DNA of 41,917 nt from Chloroflexota bacterium (GTDB lineage Bacteria; Chloroflexota; Dormibacteria; Dormibacterales; Dormibacteraceae): assembly GCA_005880915.1 (NCBI GenBank), contig VBIW01000096.1, positions 1-41,917 on the forward strand, given 5' to 3'. The translations under genes and the position numbers were made by a program. Of this stretch, positions 30,575-40,080 are shown piece after piece (position 1 is the first letter of the stretch; each line of letters opens with the position of its first letter). The notes under the pieces were generated by a model. It did no database searches, was not told where the DNA came from, and worked only from the letters and a program-made list of their open reading frames with translations.

Positions 30575-31645
30575 TTGGCAACCGCACCGACGCCTTCATC
30601 GGCGAGCGCGGTGCACGACGTGCCGGTGGAGACGGCGTGGCCGGGCGTGAAGGTACGGACGCTCGATGTCTGGCACTTCCTCGCCGGCGGGTTGGGGTTC
30701 GTTGATGTGGTCCCCACACCAGATGGCAAGTACAGCCTGGGCGCCACGTTCGTCCCGCATGACCACGGCGACGACGAGTTCCGCGATGTGGTCCTTGCCA
30801 ACAGGGCGACACACGAACTGGTGCTGCTGCGGCACTTGCCCAGCCCACGACACCAGGTCCTATATGGAGATGCCGATGACCGCTGGGTCGTGTGGGTCGA
30901 GGCGTCGCTGCAGCCGAACTTCGAAGACTGGCAACTCTATGCGTACGACCGACAGACGCGTGCGGTGAAACTGGTCGCGAGTGCGGCACACGCCCCAGAC
31001 GACCGACCGGTACCGACGCCGAACGTGCAGCCAAGGGTTGATCACGGTATGGCCGTGTGGTCGGCAGGGACAGCGGAAGCACCCCTTGGCAGTCACGCCG
31101 ACACGTTCATCGCCAACCTCGACGCGGGCACGGTGCGTGTGCTGGCCCCCGAGTCCCTGGGCGCGGTGATTGCGTGGCCGACGGTGATCGTTGCCCGCCA
31201 CGTCGCCTCGGCGGTGTCGGGGACCCGTCTGGTCGCCGATGACCTCGCTACTGCCGCCGAGACCGACCTGGGCATTGAAGGGGCGGGCTACTACGCAATC
31301 GACGGTAGCTCGCTGGCCTGGATCGATGACTCGCTCAGAGCCGTCTTGCTCCGGGATCTGGCGACCGGCCGTGATCGCGTCGTCGTCGACTATCGCTCCC
31401 TCGGTCAGACCGCACCGCACCTGCAGTTCGTGTATTTGTCGGACCGGCTTGTCGCGTGGGGACAAAGCGGGGGAGCATGGACCTACGACCGCAAGCTCGA
31501 GACCCTTGTCCGCCTCGCCAGCGTCGAGCCGTTTACCTACGTCTACCTCAACGGAGTCGCTCTCGAATGGCTCGACGGGAGGCGTCCGGGGGAGCCTCGA
31601 ACGGCAACCGTGTTGCGGATGCTGGAGACGACCTCGCTGCCCTAG
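30575..31645 (+). CDS. Lipoprotein-like beta-propeller protein with missing start
   Basis: The frame encodes a beta-propeller-like chain of short YVxDGKY, WVVWVEASL and VAWGQSGG blades (TolB/WD-like) over about 350 residues. Upstream in the same frame (30467-30574) there is no stop, and the translation shows a full lipoprotein signal (RRLNLAIALVGLIAAC with Ala-Ala-Cys), but no ATG, GTG or TTG; the nearest stop is at 30434. The first canonical codon, TTG 30575, would leave out the signal. The true start may be non-canonical, the protein may arise by frameshift from the C39-like gene, or a base was lost. Treat the start as unresolved. Confidence 0.55.
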   Translation: MATAPTPSSASAVHDVPVETAWPGVKVRTLDVWHFLAGGLGFVDVVPTPDGKYSLGATFVPHDHGDDEFRDVVLANRATHELVLLRHLPSPRHQVLYGDADDRWVVWVEASLQPNFEDWQLYAYDRQTRAVKLVASAAHAPDDRPVPTPNVQPRVDHGMAVWSAGTAEAPLGSHADTFIANLDAGTVRVLAPESLGAVIAWPTVIVARHVASAVSGTRLVADDLATAAETDLGIEGAGYYAIDGSSLAWIDDSLRAVLLRDLATGRDRVVVDYRSLGQTAPHLQFVYLSDRLVAWGQSGGAWTYDRKLETLVRLASVEPFTYVYLNGVALEWLDGRRPGEPRTATVLRMLETTSLP

Positions 31646-31817
31646 GCATGCCCAGCGGTCCGCCGAGTGTCATCGAAGGCCAACTGGCTGCCGTTTCGGT
31701 TGGTCTCCACCAAGAACCTGTCGACCTTAACTCTGGTGGGGCTTGCCCTCACATGGCGGCGCCATGCGTGGGCAATCCCCGGCCATGAGAGGAGGCGCGC
31801 TTCTTCGGTAGGCGAAT

Positions 31818-32711
31818 TTACGTCGCGCGATAGAGAGCACCGGGCCGCGAGAGATCGGCGATCGCCGAAAGGCACGCGAATAGGGCGGCCAGCACGACCG
31901 CACTGAACACCAGCCCAAGCGCGTCGTGGACGCCGACGGCCTCGAGCGCGAGTTGACCGATTCCCCGCCATTGAAAGAGATATTCGACGATCGGAAGGCT
32001 GGCGACAGACACGCGCAGACCACTTCCGAGGGCTTCCAGGAGAACGGGACGGACATGTGGCAAGACGTGAATCCCGAGAATCCACCGCGTCCGCAGACCT
32101 TTAGCAGTCGCAGTTGTGATGAAGTCGGAGTCGAGCACGTCCTGCATGCGCGTAGCGGTGAGTTGCGCCGTATAGGCGATAGCGGCAAGGGAAACCGCGA
32201 GGAGCGGAAGAAAGAGGTGCTCGTCGTAGCCGAAGCCGTAGACGGGCAGGAGACGGCCGCGGCCTGAAGACTCGCCGAGCAGGATGACGATGATCTGAAG
32301 GAAGTACGCGACGAAGAACGCGGGCACGGCCGCGATCAAGGTCGTGATGCCGATGATCCCGCCACTCGCGAAGGCGCGTCGTCGCCCGAGCGCGGCCGCA
32401 ACACCCAGGAGCGTGCCGAGGATGAGCGCGAGGACGGCCGCACCAATCAGCAGCGCCAGGCTGCGGAGGGTCGAGTCGATGAGGAGGTTCATGAATGGCA
32501 GGCCGTAGATATCGGCGACGCTCGTGCATCCACCCGCCGGCACGTCCGCGCCCTGCGGTACCCCGAAAGCGTTCCGCCCGCATGACAGACCGGGCCGGGT
32601 GACGTAGGGCGTGTACCTCGACATCAAGCTTGGAACGGTTGTCGCGAGAATCGCCCAGGCTGCGCCGATCGTCAGCGGTACGCGCAGCAGGCGCTGAGCC
32701 TTGGGGTTCAC
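31818..32711 (-). CDS. ABC transporter permease, DppB type
   Basis: Inner-membrane subunit of a peptide- or sugar-type importer. The 297 residues have about six helices, a large extracytoplasmic loop after helix 1 and the EAA-type cytoplasmic loop (TATAKGLRTRWILGIHVLPHV, about residues 195-215) that contacts the ATPase. It is coupled by a GTGA overlap to the permease just upstream. No ATPase or binding-protein gene was seen beside it. Confidence 0.8.
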   Translation of the reverse strand: MNPKAQRLLRVPLTIGAAWAILATTVPSLMSRYTPYVTRPGLSCGRNAFGVPQGADVPAGGCTSVADIYGLPFMNLLIDSTLRSLALLIGAAVLALILGTLLGVAAALGRRRAFASGGIIGITTLIAAVPAFFVAYFLQIIVILLGESSGRGRLLPVYGFGYDEHLFLPLLAVSLAAIAYTAQLTATRMQDVLDSDFITTATAKGLRTRWILGIHVLPHVRPVLLEALGSGLRVSVASLPIVEYLFQWRGIGQLALEAVGVHDALGLVFSAVVLAALFACLSAIADLSRPGALYRAT

Positions 32712-34993
32712 CGCGGAAGCTCCGGTGCGCCGAGCGCGAGCCGACCGGCGAGGTAGCCGATCACGGCCACGGCATCACTCGAGACGCCGCCCGGTCCACG
32801 GCTGCCGAGAACGACGGTCCTAACTCCGGGCAGCGGCCTGATCGTCTGCTCAAGTGTCGCGGTAGTACGAGTCACCTCGTACCGCGCGCCCACTTCTCTG
32901 GCGTAGTAGTCGAACGCGGGAATCGAGTCACCGTTCGCGGACTCGAACGTAAGCAGGCCACCATCGAGGGATTGCAGGACGAGCACGAGGACCACACGCT
33001 CGCCTCTCAGGGCCGCAGCGACCGCCTGGGTGTCCGCATGCGGATCGAAGTCGACGAAGATGAATGGCGCCTGATGCACGCTTGTAAGCCGGGCTAAGGC
33101 CGCGAGCACCGCGGTCCGAGTCGGGTCGAGTCGATCATCCGCAAGGTTACGGGCGGCCCACACCACGACGCGCCCGGTTCCGTCAGGTATATCAGGGAGC
33201 TGGCCAATGCGGCTCGCGATCGGCTCGGTATCCTCGCGCAGTGGAACCTCGACTCGTGCGGTGACGGTCGTGTCCCGTGCGGCTGACGGCCCCCATTCCT
33301 TGCCGACACGGTCATAGCCGAGCAGCGGACTCAGATCCAAGTTGAGCGGGCGGACCAAGGTCTCGGCCGCCGAAGGATCGAGCACGACGACTGGCACGCC
33401 CGAGGCGCTCCCGGCGGGATCATCCTGCTCAGTGAAGACGTACGGGTCCCTGCTCTTCGCATAACCACCCAGCTCGGGATCGACGAAGACGACAGCGGCC
33501 GCGCCGCGCCTGACCGCATCGCTGATGCTGCCCGACACCTCGAAGCCGGGCGCGGTTCCGCGGCCAGGCACGTCGACGCCCATGAAGCGGACCAGCAGCA
33601 CGACCTTTCCACGAATGTCGATGCCCGCGTAGTCGTCGGGATAGGACTGGATGAGTGGCCCCAGCGGCGGGACAGTTGGTCGTCCCGGTCTAGGCAGCAG
33701 AGGCGGATGCTCTTTCGGAACGATGCCCCGCGCCGCGAAGACCAGCGGCGCGTCAACGACGCCCCCGCCATAACTGCCGGCGACGACGGATCGAACGTGG
33801 GTCGTATTCGCCGGCGGGTTGCTCGGCCGTGGATAGAGCTCAGCCGCGCGGTTTTGTCCGATCGTCACGGTCGCGGGCCCGGTGGACGTGATTCTCGTCA
33901 CTTCCCGCACCGCGGCGTACGTACGCAGACCGGCTTGCTCGAAGGCACTGGCGACATCGGGTGCGGGCTGGGATTCAGCGCGCGCCTCGGCCGCCCACGC
34001 GCGCGCCTCGGCGTAGCGCTCGGGCACCAGTCCGGAGACAACGAAGAGCCCAGCGACGACGAGCGCGACGGCCAGGACTCCCCGTGCGTCGTACGCGAGG
34101 TTCTTGCGCGCGTACCGTCGTGCGAGCGTGAAGCCGATCGCAGCAACGGCGCTGGCGGTGAGGGCGAACGCCGCGCCTGGCACGAAGATCAGCCAGCGCG
34201 TAGCCCACAGGGCCTCGACGGTGCGCGAGCTCGCGAGCATCGCGCCCCACTCGGGCACATCAGGCACGAGCGCGGACATGGGTGGACCGACGCGTACCGT
34301 GGCGAGCGACTCCTCAACGTTGATCGAGCGCACTGCACCGACGAGCACGCCAAGCACTCCGAGCTCCGCGACGAGAACGAGCGAGGCAACGACCTGTTGG
34401 GTCAGGTTGATAGCGATGACTGGCACCAAGTGCGGCAGGTGATGTGTCCAGAAGAGACGGGCCCGACTGACCCCCAAGACCTGGGCACCTTCCGTGAAGG
34501 GCGCGCGAGCGAGTCGGTCGACCTCCGCACGGATCACGCGGTACGGTCCCGCCCAGCCCATCAGAAGCAGCGCCCCTATCAAAACCAGAATGCTGGTGTC
34601 GGTCTTGACGAACGCTTTGATGAGGATGAGAGCGACGAGCGTGGCCGGAACCGCGGCAACCAGATCGGCGACCGTCTCGGTGAGGAGACGCATCGGCCGC
34701 CACAAACTGCCGACCGCCGCGACCAGCACGCCAGCGAGGACTCGCGCAAGGCCAGCGACTAAGACAATCGTGAGTGTGGCCCGCGCGCCGGTGAGCACGA
34801 GGCTCAACAGATCACGGCCGAGCAGATCCGAGCCCAGCGGAAACACCAGCCCTGGGACATAGGGGCGCGGATCGGCGCCGTGCTCGACAACGAAGTAGAT
34901 GGGCTCGTACGGCGCGATGCGGCCTCCAAAAAGGGCCACGACGACAAGGCCGAGCATGGCTGACGAGATCTGCGTCCCGTGAAGACTAATCAT
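32708..34993 (-). CDS. DppC-type ABC permease fused to PA and M28-like domains
   Basis: The 761 residues begin with a DppC-type permease (helices within about 1-320, with a GSDLLGRDLLS entry and an EGAQVLGVSRARLFWTHHLP cytoplasmic loop). Then comes an external region: a linker (345-430), a PA-like domain (about 450-560, IDIRGKVVLLVRFMGV and RRGAAAVVFVDPEL) and a C-terminal domain (about 600-761) resembling an M28 aminopeptidase fold but without clear zinc ligands. So it is probably a substrate-binding or inactive peptidase domain tied to the transporter. The usual family length is ~300, so the fusion is unusual. Its start, ATG 34993, has no strong ribosome site. Confidence 0.72.
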   Translation of the reverse strand: MISLHGTQISSAMLGLVVVALFGGRIAPYEPIYFVVEHGADPRPYVPGLVFPLGSDLLGRDLLSLVLTGARATLTIVLVAGLARVLAGVLVAAVGSLWRPMRLLTETVADLVAAVPATLVALILIKAFVKTDTSILVLIGALLLMGWAGPYRVIRAEVDRLARAPFTEGAQVLGVSRARLFWTHHLPHLVPVIAINLTQQVVASLVLVAELGVLGVLVGAVRSINVEESLATVRVGPPMSALVPDVPEWGAMLASSRTVEALWATRWLIFVPGAAFALTASAVAAIGFTLARRYARKNLAYDARGVLAVALVVAGLFVVSGLVPERYAEARAWAAEARAESQPAPDVASAFEQAGLRTYAAVREVTRITSTGPATVTIGQNRAAELYPRPSNPPANTTHVRSVVAGSYGGGVVDAPLVFAARGIVPKEHPPLLPRPGRPTVPPLGPLIQSYPDDYAGIDIRGKVVLLVRFMGVDVPGRGTAPGFEVSGSISDAVRRGAAAVVFVDPELGGYAKSRDPYVFTEQDDPAGSASGVPVVVLDPSAAETLVRPLNLDLSPLLGYDRVGKEWGPSAARDTTVTARVEVPLREDTEPIASRIGQLPDIPDGTGRVVVWAARNLADDRLDPTRTAVLAALARLTSVHQAPFIFVDFDPHADTQAVAAALRGERVVLVLVLQSLDGGLLTFESANGDSIPAFDYYAREVGARYEVTRTTATLEQTIRPLPGVRTVVLGSRGPGGVSSDAVAVIGYLAGRLALGAPELPR

Positions 34994-35286
34994 ATGACCC
35001 TATAAGGGGAGAGCAGACGGGGATTCTGTTGGCTTGAGTTCCTCGAAAGGGCTCCAATTTGGCGTCGCCTGTGTGCGCCAGCATTCGGAACCTGGTCACC
35101 GGGAGGTCGCACCGGAAGAAGTTCGAGATCGGCTTCTGCACGAGGCGGGCTGGGTCGACTCCGCGATCTGCGAGTCGCAGACCTCAACCCAAAGGAAGTT
35201 GCGGTGCCCGTGTAGGGTGCTGTTATTGATCGTGAAGCGAAGAGATCGCGTGGCTCGATTCACCTGACCAGAGTCGGGCATGACCT

Positions 35287-36321
35287 CTACGGACCGGCGG
35301 TGACTTGCGCGGAGTGATTCGGCAAACCATCGAAGAACGATGGCCATGAACCAGCCCCGGCGACGAGCAGCTGCATCGAACCATCGCGCCCATCAACGCC
35401 GAACACTCCCCACGCGAGCGGCGCGCCGCCCCCTTGGGGAAGGATCGCCCCGGCGACGGCGATGATCCACACCGGAGTGTCATCGGCGATTCCCGCCGGG
35501 CGGTGCGCCGCGGGGCCGCCGGTGGCGCTGAATTCTGCCCACGTCATGAGCTTCGGAGTGATCGCAATGATCGAGCTGGCCGCGCCGCTGCGCACCGTCC
35601 GGGAAATCGCCTCGCCCGCGTCAACCCGGACTGCGAGTGGCGCGAGCGGCGCAGTGGGAGTGGCACGAACCGGCGCCGTTACCCGGTGGTCCGGTAACCG
35701 GTCGAAAGCGCTGGGCCAGCTATCTTCGGTACCCGCGTCACCGACCGTCAAAATCTCACCTGGGATCGCGTCGACAAGGAACACTGCCCATCGGTAGGGC
35801 GGAAACGGTGTGGGGCTTGTCGGCGGGGTTAGACCGTAGAAAATTGGTACCCGACCGTAGGGCCACAGCTCACCACCAACCGCGACCACCCAGACCGACC
35901 GCTTTGCCGGATCGCCGGAGATTCCGAATCCGCCTACCGCGGTTGCCTGGGGATCTCCCGCGTGACTGCGGACCGGACCCGCGATCCGGACGTACTCCTC
36001 AAAGGTCACCAGCTTCGCATCGATCCGATCGATCCGGCCGAGGTCCCACCCGCGAACGAGCACGAGGACGGTCGCCGCGTCCAGGCTGGATGGCAGCGGC
36101 GCCAGCGCTGGATCTGGCGTCGCGCTGGCCACCCCCGTCCGGTACGAGTTCAGCGCTTGCCCAAGACCGGCCCCGCCAACTAGCAGCGCGATAGCGGCGA
36201 GCAGTGCAAGCAGTCGGGGCCGGCCGCTCCCCTCGCCACGGCGACGGAGTGGGAGGTCCGGAACCGGATATCGATCGATACCCTCGCGGACCCATGCCTC
36301 GAGCCGGAGATCCTCGTCCAC
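35287..36321 (-). CDS. Membrane partner of ECF sigma factor (probable anti-sigma)
   Basis: 344 residues: a cytoplasmic N-terminal ~35 residues, one membrane helix (about 36-57, LLALLAAIALLVGGAGLGQAL), then two tandem homologous external beta domains (about 95-200 and 230-340) that each end in a FDxLPxH motif. Its GTG shares one base with the stop of the sigma-factor gene (TAGTG), which is the usual layout of sigma/anti-sigma pairs. It has no zinc-finger (ZAS) motif, so the anti-sigma call is by position and topology. Confidence 0.62.
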   Translation of the reverse strand: MDEDLRLEAWVREGIDRYPVPDLPLRRRGEGSGRPRLLALLAAIALLVGGAGLGQALNSYRTGVASATPDPALAPLPSSLDAATVLVLVRGWDLGRIDRIDAKLVTFEEYVRIAGPVRSHAGDPQATAVGGFGISGDPAKRSVWVVAVGGELWPYGRVPIFYGLTPPTSPTPFPPYRWAVFLVDAIPGEILTVGDAGTEDSWPSAFDRLPDHRVTAPVRATPTAPLAPLAVRVDAGEAISRTVRSGAASSIIAITPKLMTWAEFSATGGPAAHRPAGIADDTPVWIIAVAGAILPQGGGAPLAWGVFGVDGRDGSMQLLVAGAGSWPSFFDGLPNHSAQVTAGP

Positions 36322-36776
36322 TAGGTCAGGTCCCTTCGCAACGCGGCCTTCGCTCGGGCCAGGGTTTTCGCGACACTGGCTTGGCTGAGACCAAGGGTCT
36401 CGGCAATTTCGGCGTAGTCAGCCCGGAAGTAGTAACGGAGGACGACCGCGCCGCGCTGGGTGGGGGCGAGACGGCGGAGCGCCCAGGCGATATCGGGATA
36501 GGCCGAGGCTTGGTGCCCATCGAGAAGAAGGCGGGCCCGCTCCCACAAAGCGCGCCGACGAAGCCGGCTGAGCGCCAAACGGACCACTACCTGACGCAGC
36601 CACGGGAACGGCTCGCGAACCTCGTCGAAGAAGTGTTCGGTTCTCATACCGCGCTCGAAGGCATCCTGAACGACCTCTTCGCCCTCAGCGGGCCCGACCA
36701 GGACCACGGCAGCCCGATAGAGGGGAGCGCGCCATTCCGCGTAGAGGCGTTCCCACCGCAGGTCGATGGTTTCCAT
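36321..36776 (-). CDS. ECF RNA polymerase sigma factor
   Basis: 151 residues, the usual length for an ECF (SigE-like) sigma factor. Region 2 helices are seen at about 10-50 (LYRAAVVLVGPAEGEEVVQD) and region 4 at about 100-150 (RGAVVLRYYFRADYAEIAE then LGLSQASVAKTLARAKAAL). The gene is coupled to the membrane partner downstream. ATG 36776 is the start; the ribosome site is weak. It may control the neighbouring envelope genes, but no target promoter was established. Confidence 0.85.
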   Translation of the reverse strand: METIDLRWERLYAEWRAPLYRAAVVLVGPAEGEEVVQDAFERGMRTEHFFDEVREPFPWLRQVVVRLALSRLRRRALWERARLLLDGHQASAYPDIAWALRRLAPTQRGAVVLRYYFRADYAEIAETLGLSQASVAKTLARAKAALRRDLT

Positions 36777-36981
36777 CTATCCGCTATATCTATTAGACGC
36801 TCGAGACCGGCGAAAAAGGGACATGCGGCCACTGAAGTCGTCGAACCGCGTCGGCGGGGTCGGGGCGCCGACGATTGCGGGGGTCGACGACAGCCGACGA
36901 GCGCGTGGCTGTGCTGGCCAGATCCCTATCGCTGGGACCAGGCCGACGGCAGCTCGCCGCCGGCCTGCTTTCTCATAGGCG

Positions 36982-37887
36982 TCAGCAGCTGGTAGCCGAG
37001 TAGTCGTCGAAGTCACTCCCGGCGCCATCTGGGCGCAAGTTGAAGGGAGTGACGCAGCCACTGACCGGACTGCGTAGTTGAACGTTCCAGGTCGTAACCG
37101 CGTATGGGCTGTCAATTCGTTGCGCGCCCTGCGGACTGAACCAGATCGCGTTCGTAAAGGTGACCGGGCTAAACGCCGGTACGGCTTCACTCGGTTGCAC
37201 TTCAACGATCCATTCCGCGCTGCCCTGGCCAGTCGGAAAGGTCCATTCGCCACTGGCCCAACTCCCGCTCGTCTGGTCCGAAATGTACAGAACCCACCCA
37301 TTGTTGGGCGCGTCGTAGAAGACATTGCTGAACATCACATGTCCCGCCGGTGCCGGGAACATCCAGCGTGGGCCGTTGCCGTCGTTGACGAGCTCGAGCC
37401 AAGCCCAACCCGTTTGACCGTTGCGGACCCATGCCATGTCCACGCCGGTCTGTGCCATCGGGTGTCCCTGCCAGCCCCCAATCCCCGTCCACGCGGCGAC
37501 CGAGTACGCGCTGGTCGGAATCGAAACGGTCGTGAAGTAGGCCCGCACCTCATGGACGACGTTGTCTGAGTTAATGGTGTCCGCCACGTAGCCACCCCAG
37601 TTTGAGGTCCACGTCAGTTGGGTCCCGTAATGCATCCCAGGGACGGACGGCAGCGGAATCGTAAAACGGTGCAGCATGTGCGTGGTTACCAAGGCGAGAC
37701 CATGCTGCCTCAGCAACTGGATGAGCCGGTCGGTTGACAGCGGGATTTCGCGCGCGACCACGGGGGGCAGCTCGGGCATCCCGGGCGGGTCGGCGGCATA
37801 GGCCACGCGAGTGCGCGCGTCAGGAGACCCCGTGGCAGTGAGGAGCACAGCAATGCATAGCCCGATCAGAAGGGTGCGCAACCGCAT
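36982..37887 (-). CDS. Secreted eqolisin (G1 glutamic peptidase)
   Basis: 301-residue secreted protease. Signal peptide about 1-31. The G1 signatures are intact: SNWGGYVA (95-102), AAWTGIGGW, catalytic Gln146 in AQTGVDMAW and Glu225 in AEWIVE. Eqolisins were first known from fungi; bacterial members exist and work best at acid pH. A clear ribosome site, GGAGGAAA, precedes ATG 37887. The gene lies 205 bp downstream of the sigma-factor gene's start region on the same strand but reads toward it, so it has its own promoter. Confidence 0.88.
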   Translation of the reverse strand: MRLRTLLIGLCIAVLLTATGSPDARTRVAYAADPPGMPELPPVVAREIPLSTDRLIQLLRQHGLALVTTHMLHRFTIPLPSVPGMHYGTQLTWTSNWGGYVADTINSDNVVHEVRAYFTTVSIPTSAYSVAAWTGIGGWQGHPMAQTGVDMAWVRNGQTGWAWLELVNDGNGPRWMFPAPAGHVMFSNVFYDAPNNGWVLYISDQTSGSWASGEWTFPTGQGSAEWIVEVQPSEAVPAFSPVTFTNAIWFSPQGAQRIDSPYAVTTWNVQLRSPVSGCVTPFNLRPDGAGSDFDDYSATSC

Positions 37888-38594
37888 ACGTTCTTTCCTC
37901 CAATTAATGAGCCATGCGCCCTACGCTTCCGAAATCGCGAGCGCCTCGGGCGCCGGGCGAGAGTTAGGGAGCGCTCATTTCGCTGGGGATCACCCTTTCC
38001 GCCCCTCTGTTGTTCACCCGCCGGGCACCACAGCATGATTTGTGCCCCAGGTATAGCGAGGTCATAGTCATACTCACTAACTGCCCGATCGTACGTGGTC
38101 CTTGGGGCTGGCCCTCATCACCGAGCACTAGTCACGCAACGGTGGTCCCAGCCGGGAAGTCGGCAATTGCTAGAGAGCATTCCTCCGAACGGCCGCTTCC
38201 CGGCGCTGACTGCATTACCAGCTTCGGCTGGCATTCCATGGCACGACGGCTGCATCACCTCATCGCCAAGGAGACCGGGATCCAGTTCCGCCAGCACCGC
38301 CTGCGCTCCACCCGCGTGCGCCTCGTGCACTTCACTCCAATAGGAAACAGTTCCATCCGGCAATCACCAAAGGACAACTGATCGGCGTAGTACTCGGAGC
38401 TCCGTGCCCGGCGACGACGTTCGGCCCAAGACTCAAGCAGGAACTTGCGGAGCTTCGAGTTCAACGGCTCCTTATCAGCTTCGTGCGGATGGACGCTGGT
38501 GATTCGTCCCGCACGCCTCTCGAGAACACCGTCTCCAGCAGCGTTTGTATCGGGAGGCCGCGGACCATACCGAGCGCGTGGCGAGCCTCGTGTG
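37888..38594. other. Decayed stretch upstream of the eqolisin
   Basis: 707 bp with no intact gene. It holds an integrase-like fragment (38220-38315) on the plus strand and scattered minus-strand frames with many frame breaks. It looks like an old insertion boundary. Confidence 0.5.
38220..38315 (+). pseudogene. Possible tyrosine-recombinase remnant
   Basis: The frame reads FGWHSMARRLHHLIAKETGI then QHRLRST, resembling the HxLR box of phage-type integrases (where LIxxxGIxxxxHxLRHT is usual). The N-terminal core, the second Arg and the Tyr are missing, and the frame turns unrelated after HRLRST. Confidence 0.35.
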
Positions 38595-38914
38595 TCAGAA
38601 GGATTGCCGCCGCGCCGGCGAGGTTGAGTCAAAGAGCTGCTTACTCATCGATCGATCGCTGAACATGTTTGCGAATAGACGAATGTGACTGGGCGAGTAC
38701 CGCAGGCGTAGAGCGCCGCGGACAGCGCGCCGGCGGACGTGCCTACTAGGACGGGAAAGCGTTCGAGCCAGAACTGCCCACCGCTCTTCCATTTTTCCAT
38801 TTCCACCATCACACCAGCGTGAACGGCGAACTTGATCCCGCCGGCGCTGAACACGATCGCGGCGCGTTCGCTTCTGGAAGAGTCAGCAGTGTTTGTCATC
38901 GAATTGACTGGCAC
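38595..38914 (-). pseudogene. Truncated patatin-like phospholipase
   Basis: The frame from 38914 has the patatin start AIVFSAGGIKFAVHAGVM and the nucleophile elbow GTSAGALSAAL (Ser in GxSxG), then stops at 38645. A second frame on the same strand continues with a protein-like LFANMFSDRSMSKQLFD segment to about 38595, so a frameshift is likely. Intact patatins run to ~300 residues with an Asp of the dyad further on, which is absent here. Confidence 0.5.
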
Positions 38915-39118
38915 ACGATAACGACGGTTGCTAGCCCGGCTAGGTTGGCGGGCGTCTGCGCCTCGCGCGCTGTCCTGCCGTCAGATCGTCCCACTTCAGT
39001 TGCGACGTGGGCCCCGTCGAGACTCGCGCGCTCTCGCCCTTCTCCAGTGTCGCGCGGCACGCCAGCCACGGCGAGGTGACGGGCGTTCGCGACCGGGCGC
39101 AGTCGCATCATCAGTGGG

Positions 39119-39919
39119 ATGCAGGCACCGAGCGTGTTCACCCGACGCGCGTTCCGCGAGTGGTTCGTTGGAACGACACTCGCCTACATCGACGACCAGT
39201 TTTCGGCCGTCGCCATCGCGCCAACTGACCTTCCACCGGACCAGCGCCCTGGTGGGCAGCGGCGTAATCGGGTCGAAGAGTATTACGCCGCAGTCGATTG
39301 GGAGAGTCGCGCCGATGTCGCGCGCGTGCTCCTCCTGTACGAACACATCCTGAGCGAGGCGACGCCCGATGAGCGCGCAAAGCTCGAGCGCCGTCTCAAG
39401 ATGGATGGCTATGCGATCTCGGCGGAAGGCAGGATCACGCCGGCGCGTCCCGAGATCCTGGAGATCGACACGCACTCGCTCCAAGACCCGCACATGTTCC
39501 GCACGTACGAGCAACGGATCCTCGAGAACGTTGAGGTCGACCCGGCACTGGCGATCGGTACCGCCAAGGAACTGCTGGAGGCGACATGCAAGCTCCTCCT
39601 CGAGGACGCGGGCACCGCCATCGACAGCGAGTGGAAGATCCCACAGCTGTTCAAGGCGGCAGCCAAAACGCTGGACCTCACTGTCGACTCGGTGCCAACG
39701 GAGCGCACCGGCGCCGATGAGATCCGGAAGGTCCTGGCGAGCCTCGCGCAGATCGTTGTGGGGACGGCCGAGCTTCGGAACATGTACGGCACGGGGCACG
39801 GCCGCCCTCGTCGTGTTCGCCTTCGCGCGCGACACGCGCGTCTGGTCGCGGGTGCCTCGCTAACGCTCGTGCGCTTTATTCTCGATACCCGCGCTGAGCA
39901 ATCGGCGCGGGACGAGTAG
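39119..39919 (+). CDS. Abortive-infection (Abi_C) family protein
   Basis: 266 residues. The C-terminal ~130 match Abi_C (PF14355): IGTAKELLEATCKLLLED, then IRKVLASLAQIVVGTAELRN, the YGTGHGR motif and ARHARLVAGASLTLVRFILD. The N-terminal part (REWFVGTTLAYIDDQF onward) is a separate helical domain. The family occurs in phage-defence genes, but in most cases its biochemical role is unknown. The ATG at 39119 has no strong ribosome site. It lies near mobile-element remnants, which fits a defence gene picked up by transfer. Confidence 0.75.
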   Translation: MQAPSVFTRRAFREWFVGTTLAYIDDQFSAVAIAPTDLPPDQRPGGQRRNRVEEYYAAVDWESRADVARVLLLYEHILSEATPDERAKLERRLKMDGYAISAEGRITPARPEILEIDTHSLQDPHMFRTYEQRILENVEVDPALAIGTAKELLEATCKLLLEDAGTAIDSEWKIPQLFKAAAKTLDLTVDSVPTERTGADEIRKVLASLAQIVVGTAELRNMYGTGHGRPRRVRLRARHARLVAGASLTLVRFILDTRAEQSARDE

Positions 39920-40062
39920 ACGACTTCACGCGCGCCGATTCCGTCTCGGGTGAGAGATCGTGGTTCGCGAAAAAAAGGTGTCGATGACCGCGTCAAGCGG
40001 CGTGTGGCGTCGCATCTCGTCAAAGCTCAGGATCTCGGTTGTCAAGGTTCGCAATTGTGTCG

Positions 40063-40080
40063 CGCTCCTTCCCAGGAGCG
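40063..40080. terminator. Hairpin between convergent genes
   Basis: CGCTCCT and AGGAGCG pair perfectly around a 4-base loop, between the converging Abi_C and LuxR-type genes. It may terminate either transcript; no T run is seen. Confidence 0.3.
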
